Source of the DNA: Mesorhabditis belari
Taxonomy: Eukaryota > Nematoda > Chromadorea > Rhabditida > Rhabditidae
Length of the DNA stretch: 64,000 nucleotides
Assembly (NCBI GenBank): GCA_958450365.1
Contig: CAUEEP010000899.1
Coordinates: 947,832-1,011,831 of the forward strand
Direction: 5' to 3'
Shown: piece after piece, positions 44,202 through 55,389 of the stretch
Layout: every line of letters starts with the position of its first letter
Numbering within the stretch: the first letter of the stretch is position 1
Translations under genes and position numbers: made by a program
Notes under the pieces: generated by a model
The model's database searches: none
What the model was told of the DNA's origin: nothing
What the model saw: only the letters and a program-made list of their open reading frames with translations

Positions 44202-45051
44202 AATTTTCATTCTCCGATTCGTCATGAAATCTAACGAGCACATCAGAAAATATGGAATATAGATCCCAAAATATTGCCAATAGCCATAAAATATATCATT
44301 GTATGCGTGAAGATTGATCTGATCGATGCCAATTTGAATGAACCATGGGAACAACATTTGAGCAAATGGCCATTTCGAGACCAACCAAAAGTATTGACCG
44401 TCAAAAGAAACGGCAAAGAAGCGGCTGAATGGGTATTTGTTTTATTGAAATTTACATTTAACTGGCCACTAAGAGATTCACAAGTCCAGCTTTCTCACCT
44501 ACCCCAATGAGATGAGTAGCTGAGTGGTTTGAGCGATCTCCCGAAAAGCTCCGTACCAAACATAGTCATTGACAAGACTTTTGAGTGTTTTGGTGAGCGA
44601 TTGATGACAACTAGAACATCGATCGATGTTTAGAGATCGGAAAACAAATGACACAACTAACTGAAAGACATCGATCATGTTTGGAAGCTGGCAAATATTG
44701 TCGATCAAGTAGCAAATCGCGAAAAGAATTTTGCAAAAGGATTCACTTGTGGCCAGTATTCTGGAATTTGATTTTAGCTGATCTAGCAAAATCGCTTACC
44801 GAACTTGAAAAGCCAACAAAGTATTCGATAATGGTGCTGTGATTGCGAATGCGTTCACAAAAATACTTACAAAGAGAATCTGAACAAAAGAGATCTTTCA
44901 CGGAACTCTTCTAATAGTAAAAATCTTACCAAAAAAGCGCTAATCTTCATTATATCTTGAACTTTGGAGGAAAAATCCCAATCGATTTCGATTGGTTGAT
45001 TCAAGAGTTGCCAATTTGTCATCGAGAAATTCCACAAATACCAATGGATAA
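44202..45051 (-). CDS. Seven-TM receptor, TM1-TM5 exons (Srsx/Srx-like), partial
   Basis: Four exons in phase: 45051-44930, 44879-44800, 44760-44503, 44424-44202. An extracellular-type N-terminus (IHWYLWNFSMTNW) is followed by TM1 (AFLILFVSIFVNAFAITAPL), TM2 (CKILFAICYLIDNICQLP), TM3 with TTQLLISLGRFFAVS at its cytoplasmic end (like the nematode Gly-x-Asp-Arg motif but with Asp lacking), TM4 (FAQMLFPWFIQIGI) and TM5 (YWQYFGIYIPYFLMCSLDF), then basic NRRMKI and a GTATGAG donor. Neither the start nor TM6-7 can be joined with certainty; candidates are 46367-46265 upstream and 43159-43008 downstream. Confidence 0.65.
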
Positions 45052-45120
45052 CTGAATTTGGTATTTGCAAAGTTTTTTTTTCTTTTACATTTCAGGTATG
45101 TAAATTTGCGGGAAAAATCA

Positions 45121-45240
45121 TACCGTAAATACTTGAATACCCCATCCCCATAATGACGGTGCGTAGTGTTGGGTAGTCTAGCTTTGAAAGAGTTTTTCTC
45201 GACACTGGTTTATGCTACAATGCCCATTTATGCCCATTTA
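45121..45240. mobile_element. Partial TACCGTAAATAC-family MITE
   Basis: Left terminal repeat and first part of the body only. A further headless fragment of the same body is at about 45400-45470. Tandem-like CTACAATAC words follow. Confidence 0.65.
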
Positions 45241-45690
45241 TGCCGATTGCCCAATGTCAAAATAGAAGTTGTAGAATTGACTAGGTTGATCAAAATGGTG
45301 CAAAAATCAGCTGCCCATACGCCCGCCCGATATCTGGCATAGAAGTTTGCGATATCTCGCTTAAAAGGCTTTTCTCGCGCGATAATGACGAAGCAAGCGA
45401 AGTGTTGGGTAGTCTAGCTTTGAAAGAGTTTTTCTCGACACTGGTTTATGCTACAATGCGCACTCCGCTACAATACAACAGAGTCTACAATGCTACAATA
45501 CAATAGAGTCTGTAAGCGAAGCCAGCTCTAAAGCAGGTCAGAGGTCTAGGCCAGAGAGCCAACGCCGATCCAGTGCTTTTGTGGTGTGGGCCAAATTAAG
45601 CCAGGAGAAGGCTGGCTTGTGAGCAGGTATATCCAGCTAGATCTCAGTGCTTATAAGCTAAATCAGAGCTAGGGGAGAGCCAAGTTAACC

Positions 45691-45961
45691 TACCGTAAAT
45701 ACTGTAAGAGTACCCCACCCCCACAATGACGGTACGGAGTGTTGGGTAGTCTAGCTTTGAAAGAGTTTTTCTCGACACTGGTTTATGCTACAATGCGTGC
45801 TTAAGTATCAAAAAATTGCCCTGAATTTCAGCTATTTTTTGATACCAAAGACGCATTTTTTGAAAGTAAGGGCGCTTTTAAAAAAATGAAATACTAAAAA
45901 AACTTTTGCGACTACGCGACTGTACGAGGGGGGTGGGGTACTATTACAGTATTTGCGGTAA
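45691..45961. mobile_element. TACCGTAAATACTGTA MITE, complete copy
   Basis: 271 bp from TACCGTAAATACTGTAAGAG to its inverse (ACTATTACAGTATTTGCGGTA), with the internal GTATCAAAAAATTG / GCTATTTTTTGATAC hairpin. It lies between receptor exons. Confidence 0.85.
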
Positions 45962-45986
45962 GTTTATATTAGTACAAAACTTCACC

Positions 45987-46229
45987 TACCGTAAATACTG
46001 TAATAGAACGTCACCCCCAATAGTTACGGCGTATCGTCGCGTAGTCTAACTTTGAACCCTTCGTTCTCCGCGCTGCTTTATGCTACAGTGGGCGCTATTT
46101 TTTTGATACCAAAGACGCATTTTTTGAAAGTAAGGGCGCTTTGAAAAAAATGAAATACTAAAAAAACTTTTGCGACTACGCGACTGTACGAGGCGGGTGG
46201 GGTCCAATTAAATTATTTACGGTAGGTAG
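45987..46229. mobile_element. TACCGTAAATACTGTA MITE, second copy
   Basis: Begins TACCGTAAATACTGTAATAG and ends AATTATTTACGGTAGGTAGG. The left half of the inner hairpin is deleted. It sits 26 bp from the preceding copy. Confidence 0.8.
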
Positions 46230-46264
46230 GTACCCTAAATTTTCTGAAAATAAAACAATTAACA

Positions 46265-46367
46265 AACTCATTAAAATTGTGGTGAGCAAGATGACAATAT
46301 AGAGATCGCGGAATTGCCAGAAAGGATTTCGTTTGATTTGTTGGATTGTTGATTCAATGAAAGACAT
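46265..46367 (-). CDS. Possible first exon of a membrane protein
   Basis: The ATG at 46367 opens SFIESTIQQIKRNPFWQFRD and one hydrophobic helix (LYIVILLTTILMSLLIV). It may be the first exon of the receptor at 44202-45051, but no donor gives the needed phase, so it could equally be a separate small TM protein or a relic. Confidence 0.35.
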
Positions 46368-46589
46368 GATTTTTAGATGTATTTGAATGTGAAATCTGAA
46401 TGTTTCAATTCTTTTTTTCTTCAACTTTATTCCAATACCAATTTTCTGAATGAATTTTCTAAAATAGGTCAATTTTCAAAAACTAACCTGAGCTGATTCA
46501 TAGAAATTTGAAAAATTACATCAGTCTTTTGAGTTGAATTTGAGGGAATTTCGCATGGATTTGAGTTGAAAATTGGCAGAAAATAGTGT

Positions 46590-46760
46590 AGAGATCAAAA
46601 AGCTTTGGTTGCTCACAAAAAAAAAGTTCAAAAATCAAAATTACCCCAACTTTTTTTGTTAGATTAATGAAACTGGATCACTTTTGACATATAGCGTTAC
46701 AAGATCTGTACAAACAAAGAAGTTGTCTGTGTTAGCCATAAAAAATGAGTCCTTCCTTTT
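46590..46760 (+). repeat. Copy of receptor-fragment sequence (see 47090 and 52798)
   Basis: Same segment as 47155-47320 and 52855-53020, here with more substitutions. It is followed by 46745-47085, which is shared with 53375-53725. Confidence 0.7.
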
Positions 46761-47089
46761 AAAATTTTTGATATTTTAACTGTAAATAATATACAGGCAA
46801 ACCTCGTTAGTAAATAACTCAAGGGAGATCGAAAAATCTATTAAATATCGAGGTTAAATTGAATGTTTTTTTTGTCAAAGGGGTGTTAGAAAAGCTATTT
46901 GCTAAAGAGTTTTCTCCTAACAAGGTTTTACTGCATATAAATACATAATCGATAATACAATAATAAATAATACATGTAAATATTAATACCGTATTTTCTC
47001 TAATAGTAGTGCACCGTGAGCGCCGCCTAAATTGCTCGAAATCTCGAGAACCGCTTATCAGAACCTATCGATGTGGGGTGGGAAAATGT

Positions 47090-47474
47090 AACACGAATCA
47101 GCGGCTTGATGGTGAGCTGTTGGAGAAGATTCGCGACGTTTTCGAAAGCAACAGAGATCAAAAGCTTTAGTAGATCACAAAAAAAAAGTTCAAAAATCGA
47201 ACTTACCCCAGCTTTTTCTTGGAAGATTAATGAAACTGGATAACTTTTGAAATATAGCTTTACAAAATCTGTACAAACAAGGAAGTTGTCTGTGTTAGCC
47301 ATAAAAAAAATCGGAAAAGATCACAAAGTTGAACCATATATTTCTTTGAACTTTAACAACTTCCCCCTAATTATGAGTCTAAAGAAAGATTCTATTTGTG
47401 GAATGCGGCGAATTGCGTTTCCCTTTACAAACGCTTGCTTCAATCCAATAATTTATTGGCAATCAGGCGAATAA
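47090..47474 (+). pseudogene. Rhodopsin-type GPCR fragment with TM7
   Basis: 47092-47170 encodes QRLDGELLEKIRDVFESN; 47225-47305 encodes SFTKSVQTRKLSVLAIK, a third-intracellular-loop-like segment; 47370-47474 encodes MRRIAFPFTNACFNPIIYW and a stop, which is TM7 with the NPxxY motif of rhodopsin-class GPCRs. TM6 cannot be found between the last two pieces, and the protein ends right after TM7, so this is a decayed or incomplete gene. The upstream pieces recur at 52798-53030. Confidence 0.6.
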
Positions 47475-48096
47475 ACTCTGTTTTCGAGGCTGAAAAGACA
47501 AAGAACAAAGATTTTTTGCTCAAAACAGATGACTGATGGAAAGCTGCAATTGAATTGTGATTCGTTTGATTGAAATTATGAACTTCAACTTATTGGAATT
47601 GCGTTATTGAGTGACAAAACTGACTACCAATCTTCACATTATAAATCAACGAATACACTTAGAAGTGATCGGTTGATGCATTTGACTAGAGGAAATTAAT
47701 GAAACGTTTGTCGATTGAGGTGATGTGCTTTTCTCGTTTTTTCTTCTTGTTGCTTTTTTCAAGAAAATCGCATTCGAAATTCTGAAACGAAGGAATTTTT
47801 GAAGATTTGAAACGGTCTACTCAAAGATGAGTCATTTGGAGCAAATATTATATTCATTTATTTGAAAAGCACGCTTTTTGATTCGTTTCCCTTTGGAGCC
47901 GCTTTTGATGCATTCAACGATCGAATTTCACAAAACTAAAAGTGTTAAGTTAAAGAGGACCATCGCATTGACCAAAAACTCTTCCTAACTAAGAAAAAGA
48001 AATCCGAACACTTTTGTTTGGAGAGCCAAGAAACTCTAGACATGGCAAAGTTTTTAGAAATTAGCAAAGAGATAGTATTTAGGTGAACTTAACCGA
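47475..48096. other. Spacer
   Basis: AT-rich, no convincing exon on either strand. Confidence 0.4.
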
Positions 48097-48535
48097 TCAC
48101 TCCTTCACTAATCTGAGGCCAAACGTGTAGAGAGCCATTTGCAATTTGCTGACAACTTGCAGGAAAAGACTTTCCAAAAGGGGTCCTATGAAAGAATTTA
48201 AAACGATGAACAATATGTTCGTGACTACATAGTTGATAAAGTCGATGATAGAGCTGCAGACCATCTAAAGTTTAAAACAAATATAATGGAGTTTGTGCTT
48301 TTGCAACGAAGTCTTTGGCTTGAGTTTCTAATTATCTCTTTTGAACGTTTCTCAGCTGAATAGCTTGTCATTTTTCCAGAAACTTCAAGAACAAGATCGT
48401 TCTATAAAGCTAAGTTCAATCTCTTTCTTTGGCCATTTTTGACGGCTAAAGTAAAACAGCCAATTCTAAAGTCAAATTGAGCTTTACCTGTTTCATGAGC
48501 CGTCTCTCAACCAATGAGATCTTTCCATTTTTCCT
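48097..48535 (-). CDS. Terminal exons of a seven-TM receptor (TM6-TM7), partial
   Basis: Two exons in phase: 48535-48488 (RKNGKISLVERRLMKQ, a typical end of the third intracellular loop) and 48264-48097, beginning after TTTAG and encoding SSIIDFINYVVTNILFIVL, LESLFLQVVSKLQMALYTF and a stop. The pattern matches the exons at 43008-43159 and 55773-55924, so these are 3' ends of related receptors. No 5' exons were recognised in 48.6-49.9 kb. Confidence 0.5.
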
Positions 48536-49929
48536 CTAAATCCCATCTAACATTGTCTAATTGAAATCACCAACTTTTCGAAGCTTTCGAAAAGTGAGAA
48601 AAACAAGATTAATCATGAAAAAACCATTTTAGTTAGAAATTAAAAATCCACAAACTTGATAATTTCAACTTTGATGCTGTCGTCCTGTTGTTGACCTCTC
48701 CAAACCCTACTACACCCGATATTGAAAAAGAATCGTTGTTTCTTGTAACAACACACTGAGTTCTTCTCATCGTAAATGAGGTAGTTCTATAGCCTCAACT
48801 AAAAATAAACTTATCCAGAAATTAATACTGATCCTTTTAGTGACCCCGCAAGTACCAAACACCCACTTCTTCAAGTTTCCATGCGACAAGTTGCGGTGAA
48901 TGAGAGTTCCCCGGTTTAACCCACTCCCCAAGTCGTGCCTAAGCGAGAGAAATTTAAGCATGGATTACACTTCTAATTAAGCACTTCTAATTGATTAGAT
49001 CACGAAAATTTCACAAATCTTAATCATTCTTCTGTGATCACCAAATCCGCGCCCAAACTTTTCATGTGATCTTCGAGTTTCTTTTGTGCATCTGGTGTTT
49101 CTCGTTTGCCCATAATGTTCACACTCTTGATTCCAAGATTCAGCACGTTTGGTTTTTTAAAAATTTAAAAATATGTTGCATAACTCCATGGAATTCTAAG
49201 CTAACCATAAGTCATTTGAAATGGTCCTCTGGGGGGCTGAGTAGTGCGCACAGACAGACAGACAGACACAGCTCTTTTGTCTATAAGCCTTTTTTTTCTT
49301 TGGAGGCAGGGGCAAAAAAAGTTTAGAGACTACGGTGACCGATTCGAGCGAATTTCCGAGGATTATTTACCCAATCACCGTTCGTTCAACACAAATTTGC
49401 AGGTTCGTAAGAGCTAAAAGATTTTTCTCTTTTAGCTCTTAGATAAAGATAAAGAAATTTTCCGAATCTCATCGATGAGCTCAACGAAGCAAAGATTTCG
49501 AAAACGGAAACTGTAAAGAAATGAGATAACTTTATGATAACTGTTTTAATATCTAACGTTCAATTTTTAGGAAGTCTTTTTGATAATAAAGATTTCACGT
49601 GCTCAAAGAAATCTTCTTTGAGCCAAAAGCAAACGTATGTAAAAACAAAATGTGAGAAAAATTGAAAGAAAAATAAGCTTAGTTTTTATCCACTCAATCT
49701 AATTTTTGTACCATTCTCGGGAAAAAATCATTACAGCAAATTTTTGCAACGTCCATGTTTTTTTCGTAAAGCACAACGAAAAAGTTTGTGAGAGACCCAT
49801 TACTTGATGAGTCACATCACTTTTTGTGTAATACAACTGGAAACGGGATATCTTTGCCGCCGATCTCTGCAAAAAAAAAGCCTTGGAGAATCAAAAATAA
49901 AAATTTATATTTACTTTTCTGAAACTACC
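48536..49929. other. Spacer with dispersed repeat
   Basis: Contains the repeat copy at 49145-49285 with an ACAG microsatellite. A short exon-like frame at about 49325-49404 (SEDYLPNHRSFNTNLQ, then a GTTCGT donor) could not be linked to anything. 49800 onward begins the block duplicated at 56270. Confidence 0.4.
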
Positions 49930-52057
49930 ATGGAAATTGATAATATATTTTCCACAGAAATCATCTTCAAATTCTTTTCAAAAACTTCAATCGATGAGTT
50001 GAAAGATCTCAAAGAGATTTATTTGATCTGTCATCCAGGGAATCGGCTTGTTGTGCGGTGGGTTGTGTTATTTTAGAACTGATTTGCACATAAATTCTAC
50101 TTGTAAGTTGAGTTTTTTCTACCAGTTTCAGTTTTACTCTAGACAGTTCAGGCTAAAAATTTCATTTTCTGGAATCGATTTGATCTTGGCCTACCAGGCA
50201 AATTTCTGATATTTTCAACTGGACCTAGCTTGGCCACCAGATCAATCCGGGCTTTGAACTAGCCAAACCTGAGCTGAGCGACAAAGTACCAGCTTGGGTG
50301 TGTCTAAGGTTTATGACATCTTGTTTCCAATAAGTTTTACTAAATGCAAATTTACTAATGCTTTTAAGAATAGTAAAACAAAATAGTTAGCAAAATCAAA
50401 ATACCTATACTAGTTTCTTTTTTTCGTTCCAGAAAGCTTCGCCTCAAACCGATTCCCGCGAGTTGGGACCCCAAATGGACTCCGTCGAGAACGCCGCTTT
50501 TGATCCAAGAAGGTTCATTTGACTGAGTAAAATTATTGCATTAAGATTGCTTAAACTTTTAACAAAACAAAATCATGCCATTTTTTAAGCTATTTTATAG
50601 AAATAATGGAACTTCAGATATGTCATTAATCAAGAAATTCGCTTCAAAAAGATCAGGGATTGGTATGAAAAACATCAGGTAAAGAAAGGGTTAATAGCTT
50701 TCATTGTAAGATTTTCAGGAAGAGTACCCGGATCTGAAAACTGTGGATGGAAAGAAAAGGCTTGGAAAAGATACGGGTTAGTTCAAAGCCTGAGCTTTAG
50801 CACATTGAATCTCTTAGGTGAAGAAGGAGGCTCGTTGATTTTCCATGGAACGGCGAATTTGCACGAAAAGTTGACAAAAGCGTTTTTGATTTTAGCAAGA
50901 GGTTAATTGTTTGGTTTTTTTACCGTAATCAAATCGCTAATTAACGTTTAATCAGCCTAATTTTTTTAAATCATTGACTAATCCTTGTGATTCCTCAACG
51001 AATGCTACCAAAAAAAATGGCTGATTGAACGAAAATTGGCCGTTTGGCTTTGGTAATTTTCTAAAATCAGTGTCTTTTGGAAAATTCACTCTATTGCAGC
51101 TTTCAACAGCGGTGAAATTCCGACAAATAACCTCATCATGATCTCGTTAAAGTTTTTCGATGATTTAGAATACAGAGATTCCCGGATAAAGGTGGGTTTT
51201 TAAACTAAAGTTTGTGCAGAATTTTCATTACAAGATTTCATTTCAGATTTCCACAAATAGTCGCGAAGAATTGCCACAGATTCTACGGGAAATCCACAAA
51301 ATCTTGCTCAACGCCAATTCACCGGATTTCTTCATTCGTTACAAAACGGATGTGGCTTGGTTGGTAATGGACTTACCGTAAATACTGAATGATAAATACT
51401 TAACGTAAATACTGAATCCTAGAATGACACCCTCTAATAGAATCACCCACTGACCCCAACGAAATCTTGATTTTAGATCCCCCTTTTGGGGGTTCAATGT
51501 ATAGATCTAGGCCTAAAACCTAATAATATTTTATCGGCAGTAGGATTTAAAACGCTATTTTTGAAAAAATAGAAAAAGAATTTTTTGAAAAAAATTATAA
51601 GGGTCCTCCACATGGATTTTTTTTGGAGATTCAAAGGGGTATCGCGGGTAAGAAAATAATTTCACTTTTAAACGTGGTTTTTTGTACGCTTTGAACAAAA
51701 AGCCATCGTTTAAAATAGTTTTTAACGAATTCGAAATTTTTGATGCCTCTGGCTTTACCCTTACCGACTTTTTGGATCGTCCAATTTTGAGGGGTTGAAA
51801 TATAGAATGACATATCATTCTAATACAGCATTTAGGGTAATCGAGTTTTCTCAGTGTCCTTAAGAAAAAGCCAGCGTACTCCAAAAACCGACTAATTTGT
51901 CTATTTAATAGACTGCGCCGACTCATTAGCGAACTCAAAAAGTAGTCAAAAGAAAGCTTGCAGTTTTCAAGCAGTGGGATTATTAACTGAAAGGACCAAC
52001 AAGTGAATCGGAATACATTTTTAGCTGTTTGAACCGGTACTACAAGGGTTACTTTAA
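49930..52057 (+). CDS. F-box-like protein, copy A (one frame problem)
   Basis: Eight exons: 49930-50057, 50433-50512, 50618-50678, 50719-50776, 50818-50901, 51100-51191, 51247-51363, 52025-52057; about 217 residues. The N-terminus (IFSTEIIFKFFSKTSIDELK, then YLICHPGNRLVVR) has F-box spacing. The body (SLIFHGTANLHEKLTKAFLI, LREIHKILLNANSPDFFIRY) resembles an F-box-associated region, family not assigned. All junctions are in phase except exon 2 to 3: the T-run at 50498-50501 has four Ts, against five in copy B, and five are needed. So either a real frameshift or a homopolymer error. In the last exon, differences from copy B are mostly synonymous in this frame, supporting LFEPVLQGLL as the end. 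Confidence 0.6.
51370..51430. repeat. TACCGTAAATACTG terminal-repeat traces in the F-box-like intron
   Basis: Two or three copies of TTACCGTAAATACTGA-type words without the MITE body. The same trace is in copy B at about 57885. Confidence 0.5.
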
Positions 52058-52797
52058 AATCGAGTCTCCAGTTGAGGGATGGAGCTATAACATTGAAAAA
52101 CTTATCAATCAAATTGCTTCATTGTGATGCTTTGTGATTTTTGTGAAAACATATTTGTTTGTACTTATTTTCATTTTTCTGTTTTTGATCGAGGCTCTTA
52201 ATTCATTCATAAATGATAAAAAGATGGGTTTGTAGCTTTTCAGCATCATGTTTCAAAATGCAACTTCAACTGAAAAACAAATTTGTATGTATTGGGTTGA
52301 CGGAAAAGTCCTTTCCGATTTTTTGGGAGAGTACCTTACATTTGTTCAATTTTGACGTTTTATAGCTCATCCTAAAGCTGAATGCAAGACGGATCGATTG
52401 GTAAAAACTGTTTTGAGATATCTCTTTTCTAAAAGGTTTTACAGCTATATTAGTAAAGGGCGGCAGAGCCAAAAAATGGCTGTTTTCACGTTTCGTTAGC
52501 TTTCCGTGCAGAGCTTTGGCTAGAAGTTTTTAATTGTTAGTCATTTTTCCGACAAGTAATCATGTAGTAATGAAAAAAAGGTCATCGAAAAACCTTTTCA
52601 AAATCAAAAATCCGCCTTTTGAATTTTTAAAATCATTCTTTAGCGATGAATCATGAATGCTTTGAGACGAATGACTTTGTGGCGCTCTCGCTTAGAATTG
52701 AATCACCCATACATGCTTCCAGGATCGAGGTTTAGTTAAAGAATCGTATTTTTTTCGTTTTCAACAAGTAGCCTTAAATATTACTTGCTTTCAGATT
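52058..52797. other. Spacer
   Basis: First part shared with 58314-58440. Contains no recognised gene; long frames on the minus strand (such as 52112-51555) are antisense to the F-box-like 3' region. Confidence 0.45.
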
Positions 52798-53035
52798 AAC
52801 ACGAATCAGCGGCTTGATGGTGAGCTGTTGGAGAAGATTCGCGACGTTTTCGAAAGCAACAGAGATCAAAAAGCTTTAGTAGATCACAAAAAAAGTTCAA
52901 AAATCGAACTTACCCCAGCTTTTTCTTGGAAGATTAATGAAACTGGATCACTTTTGAGATATAGCTTTACAAGATCTGTACAAACAAAGAAGTTGTCTGT
53001 GTTAGCCATAAAAATCGGGAAAGATCAAAAAGGGG
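52798..53035 (+). pseudogene. Receptor fragment, second copy
   Basis: Nearly identical to 47092-47320 and open throughout: ELLEKIRDVFESNRDQKA, LTPAFSWKINETGSLLRYS, TRSVQTKKLSVLAIKIGK. It runs straight into the homopolymer block, so TM6-7 are missing here. Confidence 0.6.
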
Positions 53036-53237
53036 GGCCAGGTTTTTTTTTTTTTTTAAAAATTTTTTTTTTTTTGGGGGGGTAAAGAGAATTTATATGG
53101 GGGGGGGGGGGGGGGGGGAAAGAAAAAGAAAAAAAAAAATTAAGAGTTTGAGGGGAATTTTAGGGGGGGTGGGGGGGGGTTGGGGGGGGGGGGGGGGGAG
53201 GGGGGGGGGGGGGGGGAGAGGGGGGGGGAGGAAAAAG

Positions 53238-53269
<32 letters not shown>

Positions 53270-53372
53270 AAGATTGATAAATGTTAATGGTTAGGGAGTG
53301 AAGAGGGAAGGACATGGAGAAAGGGGAAGAAGGGGGGGGGAGAGGGAGAGGAGGGGGGGGGGGAAAAAAAAA
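53036..53372. other. Poly-G/poly-A block, likely assembly or sequencing artefact
   Basis: About 335 bases, almost entirely runs of G (up to about 18) and A (about 30), with short T runs at 53043-53075. It interrupts a duplicated segment: sequence before it matches 47155-47320 and sequence after it (53375 on) matches 46745 on, where the two parts are contiguous or nearly so. Either a low-complexity expansion or low-quality consensus. Confidence 0.8.
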
Positions 53373-53621
53373 ATGAGTCCTTCCTTTGAAAATTTTCGAG
53401 ATTTTAACTGTAAATAATGTACAGGTAAACCTCGTTAGTAAATAACTCAAGGGAGATCGAAAAATCTATTAAATATCGAGGTTAAATTGAATGTTTTTTC
53501 GTCAAAGGGGTGTTAGAAAAGCTATTTGCTAAAGAGTTTTCTCCTAACAAGGTTTTACTGCAATACTGGTCTTACTAAATACATAATCGATAATACAATA
53601 ATAAATAATACATGTAAATAT

Positions 53622-53850
53622 TAATACCGTATTTTCTCTAATAGTAGTGCACCGTGAGCGCCGCCTAAATTGCTCGAAGTCTCGAGAACTGCTTATCAGA
53701 ACCTATCGATGTGGGGTCGGAAAATTTAGCCGACGATGAGATCTAGTGGGGGATTAGAGCGTTGAGCTTCTGCCAAAGCTTGGAAACCGTAAAATCACCA
53801 CTAACTCGGCTCGCCGGGGTGCATTACTACTAGAGAAAACACGGTAATAA
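53622..53850. mobile_element. MITE with CCGTATTTTCTCTA ends
   Basis: About 229 bp. The left end ATACCGTATTTTCTCTAATA continues GTAGTGCACC; the right end is its inverse with a few changes (ACTAGAGAAAACACGGTAAT). A left-half copy lies at about 46985-47085. Non-coding. Confidence 0.8.
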
Positions 53851-54313
53851 TGTAAATAGTACAAAGTAACAAAGAAAAAAGTAAAATGCCACAAACACAA
53901 TCAGAACTAAAATATTTATTCCGCTGCAATATGGCCGAGAAATAAAAAATTATTGACAAAAATACAGTTTTCTAGGCAAAGATAAGGAAAAATAAAACCA
54001 ACATCAGTAATCCTGAAGCTGAAGTCCCATTGGCATTCCCTAGTATGGCATGCACGAAAAATCCGAATTAGGTTGCGGAATAGAAGTTCATAATAAGTGG
54101 CGGTGGTAGGCGTCCATTGACCATTCAGGAAAACCTAAAAAAATTACAAAAACAAGACTTGCTATTAGTGAAATTCTCTCCAAGCTCTGTTATACAAAAA
54201 ATACCGTAATATTTCAAAATTTAAACACTAACCTCTCGTCGAACTTCAGTCAGAAGTCAGAAGATGACCCTCGAGCTTTTACTAGTTTCAAAAAAATCAT
54301 ACCTTACTTAAAT
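53851..54313. other. Spacer
   Basis: AT-rich; no exon that would continue the reductase fragment to the left was found. Confidence 0.4.
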
Positions 54314-54562
54314 CTGGTTTATGTCGGCAGGGTTAATAGGAGTGCCCAACAACTTTACGTGCACCGATTTGTCCTCAAGTTTCTTTGGTAAGTCGTTTTG
54401 CTGGAGAAGAATCGTCTAAACTTGCATATTTCATAAAAATTGCAAAGCAGTTCAATATTCTTTATAACAAGAAGGTCAGATTGCTAAGCACTCTAAACAT
54501 TTACGCGATCATTATCCATAATGAAAAACTCTGTTTACCTTCACCGGATCACCAAAATTCTC
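54314..54562 (-). pseudogene. Enoyl-CoA/ACP reductase (MECR-like) N-terminal fragment, copy 1
   Basis: Two small exons on the minus strand: 54562-54539 (NFGDPVK then GTAAAC) and 54415-54314 (QQNDLPKKLEDKSVHVKLL, then GTPINPADINQ). These match the N-terminus of mitochondrial trans-2-enoyl-CoA reductases and related zinc-free MDR enzymes (Phe-Gly-Asp-Pro and Pro-Ile-Asn-Pro-Ala-Asp-x-Asn-Gln). After NQ the frame stops (ATTTAA), and no catalytic or Rossmann-fold exons follow, so it is a 5' fragment. The long plus-strand ORF at 54385-54837 is antisense to it. Confidence 0.65.
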
Positions 54563-55389
54563 CTAAACAAGCCTTCACGACGAAACCGTCCTTCTGCCGA
54601 ATGAGTTTACATTTTGAGCCCAAGGTCGTAGACAAGGCAACATCTCTGATAAAAATAAAAGCTAGACCAGTAGCCTTCAAAGAGATAATGACGACAGATC
54701 ACAAAGCAAATGAAAATAAAAAGATGGGGAGCTTTGAAAAGGGCAAAGCATTGGTTATATATCATCCTTTGATAGCCAAATTGTTTAGTTCTTCAACTGA
54801 ATATCTTCTGACTTCACAGTACTATAAATATCTTTAACCAATGACATTTCTCATTCTTAATTGCTTTCGAATGATTGGTCTACTCACTTCACCGTCTTCT
54901 TCTAATGCGAATCCCGGAAAACGTAGCTTTGTACTACTTTTAGCCAATGTTGTTTCCGAGCTAGTTGAATCAATGGTATAGCTTTAGAACATTTAAAACA
55001 CCTTTGCAGCATTAGAAGCCTCAGGGTTATAAAATTTGTTGGGTTAGCCATCAAAAAGTTGCAAAATAAAGAAATCGAGTTGAGTTCGGCATGTTTAGCT
55101 TAAAAACTATGACATGAAAGGTGGTAAAACGTTGAGAAATTTCCCGTCTTTAGAATAAAAAGTGGTGGCAGGAAAGGCTGTTTTGGGATGTGGAATGTGG
55201 AAAGAATGCTGAAAATTGCTTTTTTAAAAGATTGAAAGCTAAAGACTATTTTTGTACAAGATTGAGTACTATAGGCTTTGGGGGGTACTTTTTTCACCAA
55301 AACCATTTTTCCTAGGGTAATTGATGACGCTGATCACGAAGTTATTTTTAAGGCAAGTTAGTCATGGAAAATGTCCGTTTTTAAACGGA
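54563..55389. other. Duplicated spacer (partner of 59000-59640)
   Basis: Shares several blocks with 59018-59640 (for example around 54960-55060 and 59500-59600). Function unknown; no exon recognised. Confidence 0.5.

Noticed and set aside
51555..52112. 185-codon minus-strand ORF
   Set aside because: It overlaps the F-box-like 3' region antisense; the paralog at 58.1-58.3 kb does not keep the frame, and substitutions favour the plus-strand reading.
53097..53294. Gly/Lys-rich ORF
   Set aside because: It is a translation of the poly-G/poly-A block.
54385..54837. 150-codon plus-strand ORF
   Set aside because: It is antisense to the reductase-type exons; the duplicate at 58.8-59.3 kb has stops and indels in this frame.
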